64,000 bases of DNA from Marinobacter sp. AC-23 (lineage in GTDB: Bacteria > Pseudomonadota > Gammaproteobacteria > Pseudomonadales > Oleiphilaceae), in assembly GCF_001858325.1 (NCBI RefSeq), contig NZ_MBPP01000001.1:62001-126000 (forward strand), in the 5' to 3' direction. The notes beneath the pieces are model-generated. The model saw nothing but the letters and a program-made list of their open reading frames with translations, was not told the origin of the DNA and did no database searches. This document shows, in pieces, positions 1 through 12,713 of the stretch (the first letter of the stretch is position 1; every line of letters starts with the position of its first letter). Both the position numbers and the translations under genes were made by a program.

Positions 1-985
1 TCCGCGATCCTAACGGCATCCGCCCAGTATGTTACGGTGAACGGACCGATGAGTCTGGCCGTAAGGAATACATGATTGCGTCCGAGAGCGTTGCCTGAGT
101 GCTGCTGGTTACACGTTGGTGCGGGACATTGCCCCCGGGGAAGCCGTTTATATTGAAACCGACGGCACACTGTATACCCAGCAGTGTGCTCATAATCCTC
201 GCCTTTACCCTTGTATTTTCGAGCATGTCTATTTTGCGCGTCCAGACTCCATCATGGATGGAGTCTCCGTGTATAAGGCTCGTTTGCGCATGGGTGAAAC
301 CCTGGCAGATAAAGTGCTGCGTGAGCGCCCGGATCACGATATTGATGTTGTTATGCCTATTCCCGATACCAGCCGGACATCTGCCATGCAAATGGCCCAC
401 CGGTTAGGCCTGAAATTCCGCGAAGGCTTCATCAAAAACCGTTATATAGGCCGGACGTTCATCATGCCGGGCCAGACTATGCGCAAAAAGTCTGTGCGCC
501 AAAAACTGAACCCTATCGATCTTGAATTCCGGGGTAAAAACGTAATGCTGGTGGACGATTCCATTGTTCGCGGCACCACCTGCAAGGAAATTGTGCAGAT
601 GGCCCGTGATGCGGGTGCCAGGAGGGTTTACTTTGCGTCGGCAGCGCCACCGGTGCGCTATCCCAATGTTTATGGCATTGATATGCCATCGGCCAAAGAG
701 TTGATTGCCCACGATAAAACCGTTGATGAAATCCGCGACTTGATCGGGGCGGACTGGCTGCTGTATCAAGATCTTGAAGATCTTGTGACGTGTGTCAGCG
801 ATGTGAATGACAGCATTGATGGCTGGGAGTGTTCGGTGTTTACGGGGGAATATGTGACCGGTGATATTGACGCTGCGTACCTCAATCGCATCGATGAAGC
901 ACGTAATGATGTTACTCGCTCGGGAGGCGCCGATGCGACCTCGGGCGACAATGGCATCATTGACCTCCACAACGACGAAGACTGA
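1..985 (+). CDS. purF: Amidophosphoribosyltransferase, C-terminal part (frameshifted)
   Basis: Catalyses the first step of purine synthesis, making phosphoribosylamine from PRPP and glutamine. The gene enters from outside the window, so the catalytic N-terminal cysteine and most of the glutaminase domain are not seen. The first readable residues (frame starting at base 3, [13 protein letters not shown]) are the end of the glutaminase domain. The PRPP-binding loop [13 protein letters not shown] is intact near 541-580. Reading frame 3 stops at 96-98. Restoring one C near 94-95 gives [14 protein letters not shown] and joins it to the frame that runs to 985. This is a single-base homopolymer loss, probably a sequence error. 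metZ follows after 26 bases, the order expected in Pseudomonas-like genomes. Family assignment is certain; the intactness of the real gene is inferred. Confidence 0.93.
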
Positions 986-1011
986 TTACCGAGCCTTATC
1001 AGGAGACGCTC

Positions 1012-2246
1012 ATGACTTTTCACCGCGAAGAAACTGTACAGATCCCCGAATCGGATCTTGAGGGTATGTCTCTGGATACTCTGGCGGTGAGGGCAGGGCA
1101 GATCCGGACTGCTCAGCTGGAACATAGTGATGCGATTTTTCCCACGTCCAGTTTTGTCTATGGTAGTGCGGCTCAGGCGGCGGCGCGTTTCGGTGGCGAA
1201 GAGCCAGGCAATATTTATTCCCGTTTCACAAACCCCACGGTTCAGGCATTTGAGGCCCGAATAGCTGCTATGGAAGGAGGGGATCGCGCTGTTGCAACTT
1301 CATCTGGCATGGCTGCCATTCTGAGCACGTGTATGGCACTGCTGAAAAGCGGCGATCATGTCATCTGTTCCCGTGGTGTGTTTGGTACCACCAACGTGTT
1401 GTTCCAGAAGTACATGGCAAAGTTTGGTGTTGAAACCACGTTTGTAAGCCTTACAGACACCAAAGAATGGGCATCGGCACTGCGTCCGGAGACCCGCATG
1501 CTGTTCGTCGAGACGCCATCCAACCCACTGTGTGAGGTTGCCGATATGGAGGCGCTGGCAAGTCTGGCCCATGGCAATGACGCTCTGTTCGTAGTGGACA
1601 ACTGTTTTTGCACGCCCGTGTTACAGCGCCCTCTGGAGCATGGCGCGGATGTGGTGATTCATTCGGCTACCAAATACCTGGATGGCCAGGGCCGTTGTGT
1701 GGGCGGTGTTGTTGTTGGCCCTGATAAACTCATGGACGAAGTATATGGCTTCCTGAGATCCGCAGGGCCCACCATGAGCCGTTTAATGCTTGGGTCTTCC
1801 ATAAAGGCTTGGAAACCTTACCAATCCGTATGCGAGCTCACTGCGACAATGCGTTAGAGTTGGCAACGTGGCTGGAGCAGCAGCCGGAAGTGGAGCATGT
1901 GTATTACGCAGGGCTTGAAAGCCATCCACAACACGCCCTTGCAAAAAAACAGCAGAAAGGGTTTGGTGGGGTGCTATCGTTTTGTCTCAAGGGTGGCCGT
2001 GAAGAAGCCTGGAGCTTTATTGACGCAACCCGGATGATTTCAATTACGGCAAACCTTGGCGATGTAAAAACCACCATTACGCATCCGGCGACCACAACCC
2101 ACGGGCGGTTGACCCCGGAAGACAAGTCCAGAGCTGGCATAACCGAAAACCTGTTACGCCTCTCGGTGGGTATAGAAGCAGTCGAAGATCTGAAAACAGA
2201 TTTATACAGAGGTTTTCAGATGCTTCAGAACGCAAGTAACACTTAA
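1012..2246 (+). CDS. metZ: O-succinylhomoserine sulfhydrylase (frameshifted)
   Basis: PLP-dependent enzyme of the Cys/Met metabolism family that makes homocysteine from O-succinylhomoserine and sulfide. The PLP lysine lies in HSATKYLDGQGR at about residues 215-225. The start ATG at 1012 is preceded by an AGGAG sequence. The first frame ends at 1857 with an unrelated tail, while the true C-terminal domain (LPIRMRAHCDNALELATWL onward) is read one frame over to 2246. One missing T at 1809-1810 (GCTTTGGAA read as GCTTGGAA) restores a single protein of about 411 residues, the usual length. It sits next to purF, and metH lies elsewhere in the window. The MetZ rather than MetB or MetC assignment rests on sequence resemblance to the Pseudomonas enzyme and on context. 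Confidence 0.9.
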
Positions 2247-2259
2247 CGTTTGAGCATTC

Positions 2260-4824
2260 ATGGCCGAATCTGCAAAAGCGAAGAAATCATCACAAGAACT
2301 GTCTGAGAAGCAGCTGCGCTTTCGTCGCCTGGCCGCGCAGGGTGCGCGTGAAGGAGCGGTGATCGGGCTCATTGCCCTATGCATTTACCTGTCCATGGCT
2401 CTTGTAACGTTTAACCCTGCAGACCCCGGCTGGGCCAGCATAGGGCATGATACCAACGTGCTTAACTCGGCTGGCCGTTCTGGCGCCTGGCTGGCAAGCC
2501 TGCTAATGGATTTCTTCGGTCATGTGGCCTATCTGTTTCCAATGATGGTGGCGGGTTACGCCATTATGTTAATCCGCCTCCGAAACGAACCTCTGGATTT
2601 GCACTGGCCCTTGTTCATGATGCGGTTTGGCGGGTTTTTGCTGATTCTGCTTTCCGCCACCAGCCTTCTTTCGCTGTATTCAGTATTTGGCTTGGCTGCC
2701 TCGTCTGGCGGGGTGCTTGGGACCGCTGTTGCCGATGCCATGGTGCGCTTTTTTAACTTGCCCGCAACCACCTTGCTACTGATAGCGATATTCCTCTTTG
2801 CTTTAACGGTTACGGTCGGGCTGTCCTGGTTCTGGCTCATGGATCAGCTGGGTGGGTTAACGTTGCGCTTGGGGCAAGCCCTGAAAAAGCTCGTGAGCTC
2901 TGACAAAGCAGAGTCGACCCCAGAGAATACGCCTACCTCAGTGGCGAAAACCGAATCTTTTAAAAAACCGCCCGCGCCAGCTGAACACGATGAACCTCGG
3001 CCCCGTTGGTGGCACAAGATTCCAGGCTTTGGTCCGCGCAAGGCAGCCAGCCCACAAACATCTGTGGGTGAGCGGATGGAGCCCGGCCTTGAAGGTTTCT
3101 CCGCCGCTGAAGAGGCGGAACCCGCAAGGTTGGAAAGTTTCAGTTCCCGCGATGAAGCGCCGGTTAAAACCAGCAAGCCGTCGCCAGCCCCGGACAAGCC
3201 CAAACCTGCTTCGGTGGGCGGACGATCGTTGAAAATATCGCCGTTCAAGAAGGATGATCAAAGGCCCCAGGCGACTAACGGGAAAAGTACACAATCTTCT
3301 CTGCTTGAGGATATCGAAAGCCCGATTCCGCCTATTTCGCTCCTTGATCCTCCCGAAGAGCACAAAGAAAGCGGCTACTCAGAAGAAGCCCTTGAGCACA
3401 TGTCCCGCCTGCTTGAGGAAAAGCTGGGCGATTTTGGCGTGTCTGTTGAAGTGGTTGAGGTGAATCCGGGCCCGGTAATCACTCGTTTCGAGATCAAGCC
3501 CGCTGCCGGCGTGAAGGTCAGCAAGATTTCCAACCTCGCCAAAGATCTGGCTCGCTCACTTGCCGTGCTTAGCGTCAGGGTTGTGGAGGTTATCCCGGGC
3601 AAGTCTGTGGTAGGTATAGAAATTCCCAACGAAAAACGGGAAATCGTGCGCCTCAGCGAAGTACTCAGCGCAAGAGTATTCAGTGAATCCAGTTCGGCAC
3701 TTACCATGGCCCTGGGCAACGACATCGGCGGCAACCCCATGGTTGCTAATCTCTCGAAAATGCCTCACCTGCTGGTTGCCGGCACCACTGGCTCTGGTAA
3801 GTCGGTGGGTGTTAACGCCATGCTGATCAGCATGTTGTTGAAGGCAGGGCCAGACGAAGTTCGCTTCATTATGGTCGACCCCAAGATGCTGGAACTCAGT
3901 ATCTACGATGGCATTCCGCACTTGCTGGCACCGGTTGTTACCGATATGAAAGAGGCCGCAAATGCACTTCGCTGGTGCGTAGCGGAAATGGAACGCAGGT
4001 ACCGTTTGTTGGCGACCTTGGGTGTTCGAAACCTTGCTGGCTACAATCGCAAGGTTAAAGACGCGGCAGAGGCCGGCGAGCCGCTTCTCGATCCATTTTG
4101 GAAGCCAGACGAATATCTGGCCAACGACGAGCAAGAGCGCCCGGAACTCGAGCATTTACCGTTCATCGTGGTCGTTATTGATGAATTTGCCGACATGATG
4201 ATGATTGTCGGTAAAAAAGTGGAAGAACTGATCGCGCGAATTGCCCAGAAGGCGAGGGCGGCCGGTATTCACCTGATCCTGGCAACCCAGCGGCCTTCTG
4301 TGGATGTAATTACTGGCCTGATCAAAGCCAACATTCCCACCCGTATGTCGTTCCAGGTGTCATCCAAAATTGATTCGCGCACAGTGCTGGATCAGGGTGG
4401 CGCGGAACAGCTTCTGGGCCATGGCGACATGTTGTATCTGCCGCCTGGCTCTGGGCTCCCTGTACGGGTTCATGGTGCGTTTGTCGATGATGACGAGGTT
4501 CACCGCGTTGTCAGTGCCTGGAAGGCCAGGGGTGAGCCGGTTTATGTGGATGATGTGCTTAACGGTGCAGAAGGTGAGCATCTGCCAGGCGTGCCGACCT
4601 TAACTGAGGGCGGCGATAACGAGGGTGATGCGTTGTTTGATGAAGCCGTAGCCTTTGTAACAGAAGGGCGGCGGGTGTCGATATCCTCCGTACAACGAAA
4701 ATTCAAGATAGGTTATAACCGGGCGGCCAACATTGTTGAGGCCATGGAAGCATCGGGTGTTGTCAGTGCGGCTGGCCACAACGGTGGCCGTGAAGTTTTG
4801 GCGCCGCCCCCACCGAGAGATTAG
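2260..4824 (+). CDS. ftsK: DNA translocase FtsK
   Basis: Septum-anchored motor that pumps chromosomal DNA toward dif sites and supports XerCD resolution. The 854-residue protein begins with a basic cytoplasmic stretch and then four hydrophobic segments (about residues 30-190). A Pro/Lys/Glu-rich linker follows (about 210-350). The motor domain has a Walker [13 protein letters not shown] near residue 510 and Walker [13 protein letters not shown] near 640. The C-terminal winged-helix gamma domain (about 790-850, containing [20 protein letters not shown]) recognises KOPS. The linker is short compared with E. coli FtsK, so the total length is closer to the Pseudomonas protein. lolA and rarA follow immediately, the usual ftsK-lolA-rarA order. 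Confidence 0.97.
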   Translation: MAESAKAKKSSQELSEKQLRFRRLAAQGAREGAVIGLIALCIYLSMALVTFNPADPGWASIGHDTNVLNSAGRSGAWLASLLMDFFGHVAYLFPMMVAGYAIMLIRLRNEPLDLHWPLFMMRFGGFLLILLSATSLLSLYSVFGLAASSGGVLGTAVADAMVRFFNLPATTLLLIAIFLFALTVTVGLSWFWLMDQLGGLTLRLGQALKKLVSSDKAESTPENTPTSVAKTESFKKPPAPAEHDEPRPRWWHKIPGFGPRKAASPQTSVGERMEPGLEGFSAAEEAEPARLESFSSRDEAPVKTSKPSPAPDKPKPASVGGRSLKISPFKKDDQRPQATNGKSTQSSLLEDIESPIPPISLLDPPEEHKESGYSEEALEHMSRLLEEKLGDFGVSVEVVEVNPGPVITRFEIKPAAGVKVSKISNLAKDLARSLAVLSVRVVEVIPGKSVVGIEIPNEKREIVRLSEVLSARVFSESSSALTMALGNDIGGNPMVANLSKMPHLLVAGTTGSGKSVGVNAMLISMLLKAGPDEVRFIMVDPKMLELSIYDGIPHLLAPVVTDMKEAANALRWCVAEMERRYRLLATLGVRNLAGYNRKVKDAAEAGEPLLDPFWKPDEYLANDEQERPELEHLPFIVVVIDEFADMMMIVGKKVEELIARIAQKARAAGIHLILATQRPSVDVITGLIKANIPTRMSFQVSSKIDSRTVLDQGGAEQLLGHGDMLYLPPGSGLPVRVHGAFVDDDEVHRVVSAWKARGEPVYVDDVLNGAEGEHLPGVPTLTEGGDNEGDALFDEAVAFVTEGRRVSISSVQRKFKIGYNRAANIVEAMEASGVVSAAGHNGGREVLAPPPPRD

Positions 4825-4836
4825 GAGTTGTATTTT

Positions 4837-5484
4837 ATGCAGAAATTTTCCATAAAGCCCATGTTCGCAGTGGCTGTAGCGCTTTTATTTAGCAGCTCAT
4901 TAATGGCCGCCGACAAAGACGGTTCGGCGGATGAACTGGCCTCCGTACTGACAAGCTATGAAACCTACCAGGCCGACTTTATTCAAATTGTGGTAAATGA
5001 GAACGGCGGCAAAGTGCAGGAAACCCGTGGCTCCCTGAAAGCAAAAAGGCCGGGTCTGTTTTACTGGGAAACCCACGCGCCCATGTCGCAGTTTATTGTA
5101 AGCGATGGAGATAAAGTGGAAGTTTATGACCCTGACCTGGAACAGGTTACCGTACATAAACTGGACGATCGGGTTCAGTCCACGCCTGCATTGCTGCTAA
5201 GTGGTGAGGTAGGCAACCTGGAGGAGACTTACCGGGTGTCTAGTCGCCAAGTCAGCGACGATGTCCGGGAATTCACCCTTGAGCCCAAAAGCGAAGATTC
5301 GCTGTTTGTATCCTTGCAGTTAAAGTTTTTCAAGAATGAACTGCAGGAAATGCGTATGCAGGATTCCCTGTCGCAGCTCAGCGTGCTGAGCTTTGACCAC
5401 ATTCAGCTTAACGAAACCGTCGACAAGAGTGCGTTTACGCTTGAGTATCCGGGGGACGTTGACATAATCCGGGACGCGAGCTGA
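4837..5484 (+). CDS. lolA: Outer-membrane lipoprotein carrier protein LolA
   Basis: Periplasmic chaperone that takes lipoproteins from LolCDE to LolB at the outer membrane. I chose ATG 4837 because it follows an AGGAG ribosome site at 4823-4827 by a normal distance and starts a clean signal peptide (about 24 residues, hydrophobic core MFAVAVALLFSSSL, cleavage after LMA). The mature protein of about 190 residues shows the LolA pattern QADFIQ, GSLKAKRPGLFYWE and VYDPDLEQVT. It sits 12 bases after ftsK, and rarA begins 1 base after its stop codon, so all three are probably co-transcribed. Confidence 0.95.
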   Translation: MQKFSIKPMFAVAVALLFSSSLMAADKDGSADELASVLTSYETYQADFIQIVVNENGGKVQETRGSLKAKRPGLFYWETHAPMSQFIVSDGDKVEVYDPDLEQVTVHKLDDRVQSTPALLLSGEVGNLEETYRVSSRQVSDDVREFTLEPKSEDSLFVSLQLKFFKNELQEMRMQDSLSQLSVLSFDHIQLNETVDKSAFTLEYPGDVDIIRDAS

Positions 5485-5485
5485 A

Positions 5486-6823
5486 GTGCAAAACAGCCTG
5501 TTCACTGAGGAGGTCGGGTTCCGACCTCTAGCGGCACGCATGCGCCCGGAATCCCTGGATGACTACGTGGGGCAGATGCACCTTGTGGGGCCAGGGAAAC
5601 CACTGCGCAGAGCCGTGGAGCAGGGGCAGTTGCACTCCATGATTCTTTGGGGGCCGCCGGGGGTTGGCAAAACCACCTTCGCACGGCTGCTGGCGAGTGT
5701 TGGCGACCTTAGTTTTGAAACTGTGTCTGCAGTGCTTAGCGGCGTAAAAGATATCCGTGCGATTGTTGAGCGAGCTCGTAATCGCAAGCTGTCCCAAGGC
5801 CAGGATACGCTCTTGTTTGTGGACGAAGTCCACCGGTTCAACAAAAGCCAGCAAGACGCATTTCTTCCCCATATCGAAGACGGCACCTTCATCTTCGTCG
5901 GTGCCACCACAGAAAACCCCTCCTTCGAGCTTAACAGCGCTCTGCTTTCCCGCACTCGTGTTTATGTCCTGAAAAATCTCGAAGAGCCTGACATTCTGCG
6001 GTTGTTAGGGCGGGCTCTGGCCTCAGAAGAAGGCTTTAGTGGTCAGCTCGCGGTGTCAGACGAGGTGCTAAGCGTAATGGCATCGGCCTCCGGCGGTGAT
6101 GCCCGGCGTGCCCTGAATATTCTGGAGATTTCTGCTGATTTGGCGGAGCCGGATAGCGATGGCAAAAACCGGGTTACCGCAGAGCAACTTGAGCAGGTGA
6201 TGCAAACCAGTTTGCGCCGTTTTGATAAGGGCGGAGACGTTTTCTACGATCAGATTTCAGCACTGCACAAATCCGTAAGGGGCTCAGACCCAGATGGCGC
6301 GCTGTACTGGTTATGCCGAATGCTTGATGGGGGGTGCGATCCTTTGTATGTCGCCCGTCGCCTGGTGCGTATTGCGAGCGAAGATATAGGCAATGCCGAT
6401 CCCCGTGCCTTGCAGCTAAGTAAAGATGCCTGGGACGCCCAAGAGCGCCTGGGGAGCCCGGAAGGGGAGCTGGCGCTGGCACAGGCGGTGACTTACCTTG
6501 CCCTTTCGCCTAAAAGCGACGCTGTATACAAGGCATTCAACCAGTGTATGGCAGACATAAAACAGGATCCGGATTACGAGGTTCCTGTGCATCTTCGCAA
6601 TGCCCCCACCAAACTTTTGAAAAGCATGGGGCACGGCGAATCCTATCGCTATGCCCACCATGAGCCGGATGCGTTCGCCGCAGGCGAATCCTATCTGCCG
6701 GAGGCCATCCACACCCGTAGGTACTATGAGCCAGTCAACCGTGGCCTGGAAATCAAACTTTCCGAAAAACGCCAGAGGCTTGATGCCCTCAATGAACAAA
6801 GCCCCAGAAAACGCCATACCTGA
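5486..6823 (+). CDS. rarA: Replication-associated recombination protein RarA (MgsA family AAA ATPase)
   Basis: Clamp-loader-like AAA+ ATPase acting at stalled replication forks. The 445-residue protein has Walker A WGPPGVGKTTFARLL at about residues 55-70, Walker B LLFVDEVHRFNKSQQDAFLP near 110-125, sensor 1 GATTENPSFELNSALLSR, and the C-terminal tetramerisation region ending near YYEPVNRG. The start is a GTG one base after the lolA stop codon; an N-terminal FRPLAARMRPESLDDYVGQ is typical of the family. Length and motif order are normal. Confidence 0.95.
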   Translation: MQNSLFTEEVGFRPLAARMRPESLDDYVGQMHLVGPGKPLRRAVEQGQLHSMILWGPPGVGKTTFARLLASVGDLSFETVSAVLSGVKDIRAIVERARNRKLSQGQDTLLFVDEVHRFNKSQQDAFLPHIEDGTFIFVGATTENPSFELNSALLSRTRVYVLKNLEEPDILRLLGRALASEEGFSGQLAVSDEVLSVMASASGGDARRALNILEISADLAEPDSDGKNRVTAEQLEQVMQTSLRRFDKGGDVFYDQISALHKSVRGSDPDGALYWLCRMLDGGCDPLYVARRLVRIASEDIGNADPRALQLSKDAWDAQERLGSPEGELALAQAVTYLALSPKSDAVYKAFNQCMADIKQDPDYEVPVHLRNAPTKLLKSMGHGESYRYAHHEPDAFAAGESYLPEAIHTRRYYEPVNRGLEIKLSEKRQRLDALNEQSPRKRHT

Positions 6824-6866
6824 GCTTTTTAGCCGGCGGTAGCCACCAGCGCCGGCACAGGTATAA

Positions 6867-9028
<2,162 letters not shown>

Positions 9029-9049
9029 GAACACGCTAGAACATAACCA

Positions 9050-9083
9050 AAAACGGGGAGCTTTGAGAGCTCCCCGTTTTTTT
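9050..9083 (+). terminator. Rho-independent terminator after cobA
   Basis: A perfect 10-base stem (ACGGGGAGCT paired with AGCTCCCCGT, loop TTGAG region) is followed by seven T residues. It ends the rightward cobA transcript. The A-run on its left side could let it also act on the leftward aroG-type transcript that ends at 9126. Confidence 0.93.
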
Positions 9084-9125
9084 GTGTAGTGGCCTTGGGC
9101 TGACTACACGCATTCATCGTAAAGC

Positions 9126-10202
9126 TTAGACGGCGGTGCGCTTTGGCAGAACGTCTTTCAGCTTATTGCGCATGTCACGGATGGCTTTTTCTGTCGTGTC
9201 CCAGTCAATGCAGGCATCGGTCACTGACACGCCATACTTCAGATCTGCCAGATTTTCCGGAATAGACTGGTTGCCCCAGTTGATATTACTTTCAATCATC
9301 AGGCTCTGGATAGACGTGTTGCCTTCAAGAATCTGATGGCTAACGTCCTGCATCACCATTGGCTGAATGGCAGGGTCTTTGCTCGAATTGGCGTGGCTGC
9401 AGTCAACCATGATGGATTTGCGCAACCCGGCTTTATCGAGGGCTTGTTCGCAAAGCGTTACGTTGACTGAATCGTAATTGGGTTTGCCTCCGCCTCCGCG
9501 CAGAACCACATGACCGTATTGGTTGCCTTTGGTGCGGATGATCGCAACCTGACCTTGCTGGTCGATGCCCAGGAAGTTGTGCGAATAAGAAACAGATTTC
9601 ATGGCATTCACGGCAACATCAAGGCTGCCATCGGTACCATTTTTGAAGCCGATGGCCATTGAAAGGCCGCTGCTCATCTCACGGTGAGTCTGGGATTCTG
9701 TGGTGCGGGCACCAATTGCCGACCAGGCAATGGAATCCTGAAGATACTGGGGCGAAATCGGATCCAGAGCCTCGGTTGCAACCGGCAGCCCAAGTTCGTT
9801 GATGTCGAGCAGAAGGCGGCGACCTATATGCAGGCCTCGCTCAATATCAAAAGTGTCGTTCAAGTGCGGGTCGTTGATCAGGCCTTTCCAGCCAACCGTT
9901 GTTCGCGGCTTTTCAAAATACACACGCATAACAATGAGTAGCGTGTCGCTGACTTCGTCTGCCAGTTTTTTGAGGCGGGAGGCGTAATCCCGTGCTGCGT
10001 CAACATCGTGAATAGAGCAAGGGCCTACCACCAGGAACAAGCGGTGGTCTTTACCGTCAATAATGTCGTAAATCGCCTGGCGGCCATTCGTAACGGTTTG
10101 CGCAGCGTTGCCAACGAGCGGCATATCCTGTTTGAGCTTTTCAGGGGTAATCAGTGTTTCCTGGCTCGCCACGTTCAGATCTTCAAGTTTATTGCCGGAC
10201 AT
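9126..10202 (-). CDS. 3-deoxy-7-phosphoheptulonate synthase (class I DAHP synthase)
   Basis: First enzyme of the shikimate pathway, condensing phosphoenolpyruvate and erythrose 4-phosphate. Class I (AroF/G/H) signatures are visible: LFLVVGPCSIHD, MRVYFEKPRTTVGWKGLINDP, ARTTESQTHREMSSGLSM, GFKNGTDGSLDVAVNAM and IMVDCSHANSSKDP. I place the start at the ATG complementary to 10200-10202 (MSGNKLEDLN), preceded by a purine-rich GGGGAA; a longer upstream reading lacks family similarity. About 358 residues. The Phe-, Tyr- or Trp-sensitive class cannot be decided from the sequence by eye. Confidence 0.94.
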   Translation of the reverse strand: MSGNKLEDLNVASQETLITPEKLKQDMPLVGNAAQTVTNGRQAIYDIIDGKDHRLFLVVGPCSIHDVDAARDYASRLKKLADEVSDTLLIVMRVYFEKPRTTVGWKGLINDPHLNDTFDIERGLHIGRRLLLDINELGLPVATEALDPISPQYLQDSIAWSAIGARTTESQTHREMSSGLSMAIGFKNGTDGSLDVAVNAMKSVSYSHNFLGIDQQGQVAIIRTKGNQYGHVVLRGGGGKPNYDSVNVTLCEQALDKAGLRKSIMVDCSHANSSKDPAIQPMVMQDVSHQILEGNTSIQSLMIESNINWGNQSIPENLADLKYGVSVTDACIDWDTTEKAIRDMRNKLKDVLPKRTAV

Positions 10203-10376
10203 GTTTTGCTGTTTCCCCGATTCTTTTCGTTGCCGCCCGGCTGTACTGTGCAATATTCCAGCAGGACCGCAGATTAACGCGAATAGCGCCGGATCCGGTT
10301 GTGGTCAACCCCGGCGAGTTAGTTATACTGCTTTATTTACTGGGCCTTTTCAACGCTTCTTGAGCACGGGGAATGG

Positions 10377-12200
10377 ATGTCACAAAACAGGCCGAAGTCG
10401 CACCAGGTGGCCTCGCGGAAGGCGGTTGCCGAAAAAATTGATGATGTGCTTGCCGGTATCCGTGTCCCCGACCTTCCTTATCCTGCCGGAAAGCTGTCGC
10501 CAGAAACCACAAACGATTGGCAAGCTTTGCTGTTTTCATGCTGGACAGAACAGCGAAACGAGCGGGTAACCCATGTTCTTCGGTCTGTGCATCTTGACTG
10601 GTCTGTGCGTCAGATTAATGCGGCCTATGTGGCCGATCGTATTATGGATGTCTTCCTCAAAACCAGTGGCCTGCATACGGCGCTGGCCTTACGCATTGCC
10701 CGGTTGCGATTTTATCTGGCGTGGCGCATGAATCTTGAGGGCAACCTGGCCTTCAGCGATCTATTACTGAACTGGTTGGACAGCTTTCAGGAGTGGCGTG
10801 GCTGGAGTGATTCTGGCGGGCGTTCATCCAAAGCACTGCTCGATCAGCTGGATGCATTGGTTGTCGCGGTTTCTGCAAGTTTCAATTCTGGCGCCAGCTC
10901 TGCTGTAGATGCATTTTGTAGTCAATGGCAGGAAGACTCAGCCAGGCGAAATGCCCAAACCGGAAAGCTTCGCCAACGGCTGCAGGAAACCGAGCGGGGC
11001 GCAGCACGTCAACGGCGCTCCGACCAGACTTCAAGGGCGCTGATTGGGCGGGCGCTGCAGGGGCGAAAGTTGCCACAACCCGTATTGCACTTTATTTTTG
11101 ATCATTGGCAAAGGTTGCTCAAGCAGGCAGTTTGGGATTCTGGCATTAATGGTGAAACCTGCCGGCATGGCAGCAAGTTGCTGGAATGGCTGGTTTGGAT
11201 AGGCGATCCGGCCCTCTCAGACAACGACAGAGATCGTTTGTACCATGTGGGTGAGCAAATAGGTGACAGGCTTGTAGATGTGTGGAGCCGCGTTTTCGAA
11301 CATCCTCTTACACCTAATGCCCTAGCTGGCATTGGGGCCGTGATGATGTCCAGATTGCGTGGCGAAACCCCTGAATTGACCGATGCGCTGCCAGACGATC
11401 ACAGTTTCCCATGGAACCCGGCCTGGCTCAGTTTTGAGGCGCCCCCGCACAAAGAATTCAAGCCATACGAGGAACAGTGGTTTGTTGAAGGTGAGGGCGC
11501 AGCTGAGCAGCGTCGTTTCTTCTGTGCGTTTCTTGAAGACACGGCAGAAATCCTCTGGACAAACGGCACAGGTGTAAAACTTGGTCTACAGCCTTGGCAA
11601 GCATTCTGTCAGTCACGGGATGCGGGGAGCATTCGCCCGCTACCGGCCCTCACGCCCTTTGGTGAGGTGCTTGAAGAAACCGTTCACGTACTTGCAGTGG
11701 CCTGCGAGAAGCAGCGTAAACAGCGCGAGAAGGCCGCTGAAGCCGCCAAGGCCCGCGCTGATGCCCTGCGAAAAGAGAATCAGGCCGCCGAGCTCAAACG
11801 CAAGCAACAGGAAGCTGAGCGGTTGGCATTGCTGGAGCGCCAGCGCCAGGAGTTAGAAGATCAGCGATTAGCAGATGAACAAGCGGAGCAGGAACAGCTG
11901 TATACGCAAAAAACACTGCTGGCACAAAAGCAGGTAACCGCGATAAACCTGGGTGGCTGGATTTTGGTGAATGCCGAGCGGCCGGAAAGCGAAGCCACAC
12001 GGCTCAAGCTCGCCGTTCGAACCAATGCTTCGCGAAAGCTGATATTTGTGGATCGGTTGGGGCTCAACCGCCGGGAATTTCTGGAAGATGAGCTGGTGTT
12101 GGGTCTTGTGGAGGAGCGGATTCGGGTTCTGGGTGGCGCTGCTGAGTTCGATGACACGCTAAGTAGAGTGGTCGGCCGTATTCGTGTCGGACGACACTGA
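10377..12200 (+). CDS. DUF1631-family protein
   Basis: A 607-residue cytoplasmic protein without signal peptide or membrane segment, resembling the DUF1631 family. The first 430 residues are helix-rich with many Trp and Arg. A highly charged coiled coil of Lys/Glu/Ala/Arg/Gln repeats covers about 435-525. A compact C-terminal domain (about 530-605, ILVNAERPESEATRLKLAVR then LIFVDRLGLNRREFL) ends in VGRIRVGRH. A PilZ-domain gene begins 31 bases downstream on the same strand, so the two are probably co-transcribed. A cyclic-di-GMP-linked role is inferred from that pairing only. A weak promoter-like TTGTGG...TATACT pair lies at 10299-10329 with long (19-base) spacing. Confidence 0.7.
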   Translation: MSQNRPKSHQVASRKAVAEKIDDVLAGIRVPDLPYPAGKLSPETTNDWQALLFSCWTEQRNERVTHVLRSVHLDWSVRQINAAYVADRIMDVFLKTSGLHTALALRIARLRFYLAWRMNLEGNLAFSDLLLNWLDSFQEWRGWSDSGGRSSKALLDQLDALVVAVSASFNSGASSAVDAFCSQWQEDSARRNAQTGKLRQRLQETERGAARQRRSDQTSRALIGRALQGRKLPQPVLHFIFDHWQRLLKQAVWDSGINGETCRHGSKLLEWLVWIGDPALSDNDRDRLYHVGEQIGDRLVDVWSRVFEHPLTPNALAGIGAVMMSRLRGETPELTDALPDDHSFPWNPAWLSFEAPPHKEFKPYEEQWFVEGEGAAEQRRFFCAFLEDTAEILWTNGTGVKLGLQPWQAFCQSRDAGSIRPLPALTPFGEVLEETVHVLAVACEKQRKQREKAAEAAKARADALRKENQAAELKRKQQEAERLALLERQRQELEDQRLADEQAEQEQLYTQKTLLAQKQVTAINLGGWILVNAERPESEATRLKLAVRTNASRKLIFVDRLGLNRREFLEDELVLGLVEERIRVLGGAAEFDDTLSRVVGRIRVGRH

Positions 12201-12231
12201 GCCGGCTGTACACAAGAAGCCAGGAATAATA

Positions 12232-12645
12232 ATGAAAGACACTGACTACACGTTTGGAACAAAGGACGAACCGGCTGTTGGGCAAGACAGCCGCATGCAG
12301 TATCGCTTGACGGCCCGCGCACGAATCACGTTGCAACTGGAGGCAGAATACCCGGCATCTGAAGGCGTACCCAGCTCATCCGGGCGGGCACTGGTGTGTG
12401 GCATACGTGACATTTCTGTCTGTGGGCTTTGTCTGATTTCTGCGGAATACCTCGCAATCGGTGCTCTGTTTCCAGCATCTGTTACGTTGGGGCATCAGGC
12501 AGAAGTGTTTGTTCTGACCGTGGAGGTTGTCTGGTGTTCCCAAGATGAGGAGGACTACTTGGTAGGAGTCAGTATCGTCGAATCAGATCAGACGGCCTAT
12601 GTGGAATGGACGGACGCTGTCGCGAGCGCTATGGAAATCCCCTAA
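12232..12645 (+). CDS. PilZ-domain protein (c-di-GMP binding candidate)
   Basis: A 137-residue protein with the PilZ pattern: an arginine-rich switch (SRMQYRLTARARI, residues about 20-32) and, downstream, the DISVCGLCL loop matching the (D/N)xSxxG motif. These are the residues that bind cyclic di-GMP in the family. ATG 12232 follows CAGGAATAAT. An earlier in-frame codon at 12184 would overlap the DUF1631 gene and has no ribosome site. It sits downstream of DUF1631 and upstream of a shared terminator. Binding is inferred from the motifs. Confidence 0.85.
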   Translation: MKDTDYTFGTKDEPAVGQDSRMQYRLTARARITLQLEAEYPASEGVPSSSGRALVCGIRDISVCGLCLISAEYLAIGALFPASVTLGHQAEVFVLTVEVVWCSQDEEDYLVGVSIVESDQTAYVEWTDAVASAMEIP

Positions 12646-12662
12646 TTAGTTCGTTAGATAGC

Positions 12663-12690
12663 AAAAAGCCAGCGTTATGCTGGCTCTTTG
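12663..12690. terminator. Bidirectional terminator between the PilZ gene and fabI
   Basis: The hairpin AAAGCCAGC / GCTGGCTCTTT has a five-base loop and lies between two convergent genes (PilZ rightward, fabI leftward). The A-run on one side and T-rich run on the other would allow it to work in both directions. Confidence 0.75.
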
Positions 12691-12713
12691 CATGCTGCTT
12701 GAATATTCGAAAT

